Part shown: in pieces, positions 61,518-64,000 of the stretch
Numbering within the stretch: position 1 is the stretch's first letter
How the letters are laid out: every line of letters begins with the position of its first letter
DNA from: Geobacter sp. UBA698
Lineage (GTDB): Bacteria > Desulfobacterota > Desulfuromonadia > Geobacterales > Pseudopelobacteraceae
DNA: 64,000 nucleotides
Assembly: GCA_002298925.1 (NCBI GenBank)
Contig: DBMM01000091.1
Coordinates: forward strand, 1-64,000
Direction of reading: 5' to 3'
Program-made: the position numbers and the translations under genes
The notes under the pieces: model-generated
Seen by the model: the letters and a program-made list of their open reading frames with translations, nothing else
Database searches by the model: none
Told to the model about the DNA's origin: nothing

Positions 61518-62510
61518 TCAATTGTTGAAGATTTCAACCTTCGCATTGTGCTTAAGTTCATCAACAATTTCTCTGATTTTGTTCGCTTGAACTTGTTTTA
61601 TGAGGAATTTATCGATAAAGTCTTTGACGTCATTGAACTCTTGTATTCTTGCCGGTTTCTTGTCAAAGGCTTTTATGAGGTGAAAGCCATGGCGAGTTCT
61701 GATCACATCGCTTACGTCACCTTTTTTGAGTGAGAAGGCCACATCGTCGAACTCCTTGGGCATGTAGCCATGATTGATATAGCCAAGATCTCCTCCATCT
61801 TTAGCGCTGGCACATGTAGAGAACTGCTTTGCCAATTCTGCAAAGTTCTTGCCGGCAACGATTTCAACATGGATACGTTCAATTTCTTTTCTGGCCTTGG
61901 TTATCTCTTCCGGTTTTGGATTCTTAGGTAACGGGATCAATATATGGCTGACCTTCACTGACTCGGTTTCTCTAAAGCTCTGTTTGTTCTGCTCATAATA
62001 CTTTTTAGACTCTGCTTCCGAGACACGGAGGTCTGTAATTCCTCGTTTCTTTAGGTACTCGTCTGCGAGAAGTTGGCACCTGACCTGTTTTCGGTGCTCG
62101 TCAGCATTAAGGTTTGATGCCGCGGATTTCCGGGTATGCTCACCATCCGCTTGAACAGTGTTCGCCGTTTTTATTCTCTCATCCACTTTTTGTTCTATTT
62201 CTTTGCCAAATGTCCTTTCACCCGCCTGTACCAGAAGTTCGAAGGCTACCTTTTGGTCAAGTTCCAGTTTTTGAATTTTCTTCTTCGTTTCATCGGAAAT
62301 CGATCCGGCACCGTTCTTCCTGTACCTGGCAAGCGCTTTATCAACGCCCTGTTCCAGTTCTTTGAGATATATAGGTCTGCCGTTAACTTTAGCGGCAAGA
62401 GTTTTATTGTCAGGATTACTGATTGGTCCTGCCAATGCATAACTAGCCATTGTGACTGAAATCATGAAACTTATTATTAAATACAGCTTAGATCGTGAAG
62501 CGTGCAGCAT
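61518..62510 (-). CDS. Secreted parvulin-type peptidyl-prolyl isomerase
   Basis: A 330-residue protein with a signal peptide ending near S-Y-A-L-A, a helical SurA-like N-part, and a parvulin domain (about 180-285) with V-S-H-I-L-I-P-L-P, F-A-E-L-A-K-Q-F-S and G-G-D-L-G-Y-I-N-H-G-Y-M-P-K-E-F. It should help fold exported proteins. GGAG six bases before the ATG fixes the start. It lies between the subtilase and the large protein on one strand. Confidence 0.9.
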   Translation of the reverse strand: MLHASRSKLYLIISFMISVTMASYALAGPISNPDNKTLAAKVNGRPIYLKELEQGVDKALARYRKNGAGSISDETKKKIQKLELDQKVAFELLVQAGERTFGKEIEQKVDERIKTANTVQADGEHTRKSAASNLNADEHRKQVRCQLLADEYLKKRGITDLRVSEAESKKYYEQNKQSFRETESVKVSHILIPLPKNPKPEEITKARKEIERIHVEIVAGKNFAELAKQFSTCASAKDGGDLGYINHGYMPKEFDDVAFSLKKGDVSDVIRTRHGFHLIKAFDKKPARIQEFNDVKDFIDKFLIKQVQANKIREIVDELKHNAKVEIFNN

Positions 62511-62548
62511 CAATTTCTCCGATTACTGGCTTGTGATTTGGCGTAGGT

Positions 62549-63814
62549 TTACTGTTCTCTGCGGTTAAATAGCCGGGTTTCAACTTCGTGATCGTCAGCG
62601 TATCTTTCCTGGCTGTGCATGTTCAACCTGATGTGCAGTGCTTTTTTGTCCTTTGGTGCTTCGATCAACCCATAGCCAAAGTAAATATCCTTGCCGGGAT
62701 CACCAAGGTCGTGAGCGGTTAAATCGAGACGTCGTCTGACTGCGTCGACAATATTCATGTTTCTGTTGCCGACCTTGTTGCTTGACGAAAGAATCAGTGC
62801 CACTACGCCGCTAACATGGGGGGCAGCCTGGGATGTGCCGTTAAGAATTGCATAACCTCCGCCGGGTACAGTCGATTTGATATCAACCCCCGGGGCAGCA
62901 AGCTCCACCTTTGTACCGTAATTGGAAAAAAGAGCGAGAGTATCGTCCTTTGCAGTAGCTGAAACTGCGATAACGGAATTGAAGGCGGCCGGATAATCAA
63001 CATTCGGCTGTCTGGAGTTTCCTGTCGCCGCCACAAGTATGATCCCCGCTTTGTATGCCTTGTTGCAAGCATCCTCTACTGCCTGAGAATAGTACATTGG
63101 ATCAAACGGTACTCCAAAACTCATATTGATGATGTTCATCTTATTGGTAATCGCCCATTCGATGCCGGCGAGGATGTCACTGGTACTGCCCATCATGCCG
63201 CCGTTCAGGACCTTGACGGCATAAATTGAGGCTTCCGGTGCCACGCCAACCACTCCAGTGCCATTGTCCCTGGCAGCAATTATTCCGGCCACATGGGTTC
63301 CGTGTCCAATTCTGGTGTCATCGAACGGATCGTTGTTGTCATAAGCAAAGTTATAGCCACCCTTGTAGTTGTCTTTCAGATCGGGATGGTTGTAATCGAT
63401 ACCGCTATCAAGGATAGCCACCTTGACTCCGGCTCCTTTGATGCCGTTCATTGCTGCAAAATCTGCTCCAATATGCAGTACTCCCCAGGATTCTATATAC
63501 TCGGCTGAAGGAGGGGTTAGGGCGGGAAGAGGTTCAGTGATGCGAAACACTCTGTCTTCTTCAACATAAGCTACATGGGGGTCTTTTTTCAGGTTATCGA
63601 TCTCGACTTCGGGCAGATGGGCCACCATCGTATTTGTTGCCAAATGGACACGCTTGATTCTGCCGCCGGCCCGCTGCACTTTGTCATGCTTTTCTTGCTC
63701 GTTGAGTTCGGAGCCCTGGCGAAAACCGATAATGACCTTTTTATCCCCGGCCTGGGCGGTATTTGAAAGGACAATCAGTAGCAATAGCGTGAGCAGTTGA
63801 ACAGGACGTATCAT
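62549..63814 (-). CDS. Secreted subtilisin-like serine protease (S8) with I9 propeptide
   Basis: A 421-residue protease. A signal peptide (1-22) precedes an I9-type propeptide (about 25-95; V-I-I-G-F-R-Q-G and V-A-Y-V-E-E-D). The triad is complete: Asp in I-L-D-S-G-I-D, His in G-H-G-T-H-V-A-G and Ser in G-T-S-Q-A-A-P-H. It opens the three-gene run; the isomerase follows after about 38 bases. In Geobacter sulfurreducens a subtilase of this kind next to omcZ (OzpA) is needed to mature the OmcZ cytochrome. Confidence 0.93.
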   Translation of the reverse strand: MIRPVQLLTLLLLIVLSNTAQAGDKKVIIGFRQGSELNEQEKHDKVQRAGGRIKRVHLATNTMVAHLPEVEIDNLKKDPHVAYVEEDRVFRITEPLPALTPPSAEYIESWGVLHIGADFAAMNGIKGAGVKVAILDSGIDYNHPDLKDNYKGGYNFAYDNNDPFDDTRIGHGTHVAGIIAARDNGTGVVGVAPEASIYAVKVLNGGMMGSTSDILAGIEWAITNKMNIINMSFGVPFDPMYYSQAVEDACNKAYKAGIILVAATGNSRQPNVDYPAAFNSVIAVSATAKDDTLALFSNYGTKVELAAPGVDIKSTVPGGGYAILNGTSQAAPHVSGVVALILSSSNKVGNRNMNIVDAVRRRLDLTAHDLGDPGKDIYFGYGLIEAPKDKKALHIRLNMHSQERYADDHEVETRLFNRREQ

Positions 63815-63882
63815 TTTTAACCTCTCAAAAAGATTACCTGAAAGAATCTAGAAATTGTGGATTGCAGGGTAAGAGGAGTAAC

Positions 63883-63924
63883 GGCATATAGTGGGAGCAC
63901 CTATTGGTGTTCCCACTATATGCC
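63883..63924. other. Near-perfect 19-bp hairpin between the cut-off gene and the subtilase
   Basis: The arms 63883-63901 and 63906-63924 are complementary over 19 bases with one G-T wobble and a four-base loop. It lies downstream of the cut-off gene and upstream of the subtilase on the minus strand and has no T-run. It may stop part of the transcription or shield the upstream message. Confidence 0.65.
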
Positions 63925-63953
63925 AGTGTTATCACGTACAAATCAGGAAAAAA

Positions 63954-64000
63954 CTATCTGACCTTCTTGGCTGCAGCAAAGATGTTGCTGGCTGCCGGTC
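63954..64000 (-). CDS. C-terminal end of an unidentified gene (partial)
   Basis: On the minus strand a frame ends P-A-A-S-N-I-F-A-A-A-K-K-V-R-stop at 63954; the rest is outside the window. By position it would be the first gene of the run, and it is where omcZ lies in relation to its protease in Geobacter sulfurreducens, but 14 residues cannot confirm a cytochrome. Confidence 0.45.
   Translation of the reverse strand, partial: PAASNIFAAAKKVR

Noticed and set aside
1..64000. Riboswitches, including c-di-GMP type, in the longer gaps
   Set aside because: Reading the gaps by eye showed no conserved riboswitch core; a covariance search would be needed to exclude weak forms.

Overview
The window looks like chromosomal DNA from a Geobacter-type bacterium (order Geobacterales, Desulfuromonadia). 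This is inferred from gene content and order: a long S10-spc-alpha ribosomal cluster with TTG and GTG starts, a paired NtrY/NtrX system, rpsF-rpsR-DUF2232-rplI, class I fumarase, and a subtilase-parvulin pair like the one beside the OmcZ nanowire cytochrome of Geobacter. No database search was possible, so the genus is not fixed.

Layout. Bases 1-15,030 hold the last codons of tuf and an unbroken plus-strand cluster rpsJ to rplQ with secY, adk, map and rpoA inside, closed by a strong terminator. This block is more AT-rich than the rest. From 15 to 24.5 kb come a YaaR-like gene, a phasin-like gene with a UbiB-family kinase gene, an NtrY-NtrX two-component pair apparently coupled through a 13-codon leader ORF, an MFS/DUF4149 pair and a C-terminal processing protease. 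From 24.5 to 33.3 kb the minus strand carries a small membrane protein, trpC, trpD, a response regulator with a long Ala/Pro linker, a secreted serine hydrolase, argJ and secA.

From 33.7 to 46.6 kb there are a cold-shock gene with a hairpin-rich leader, an RhlE-type helicase, a CBS-containing Mn-pyrophosphatase homologue, a long-form GAPDH, a macro-like protein with a small partner, a DUF815 ATPase, a small helix-turn-helix protein, a rhomboid protease, two envelope proteins, a four-S1-domain protein, a PilZ protein and a LuxR-type regulator. From 46.6 to 56.8 kb are fumarase, tRNA-Gln, ispE, an agmatine-to-putrescine operon (agmatine deiminase and N-carbamoylputrescine amidase), a class I/II aminotransferase, a DUF2156 protein, and rpsF-rpsR-DUF2232-rplI with a leader that can hide its own ribosome-binding site.

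The right end (57-64 kb) is the most interesting accessory part: on the minus strand, a cut-off gene, a near-perfect 19-bp hairpin, a secreted subtilase, a secreted parvulin-type prolyl isomerase and a 1493-residue secreted repeat protein, with short gaps between the three complete genes. The subtilase-isomerase order matches what is known next to omcZ in Geobacter sulfurreducens, so this may be an extracellular nanowire or adhesin export and maturation locus. No insertion sequence, prophage, CRISPR array or rRNA gene was seen.
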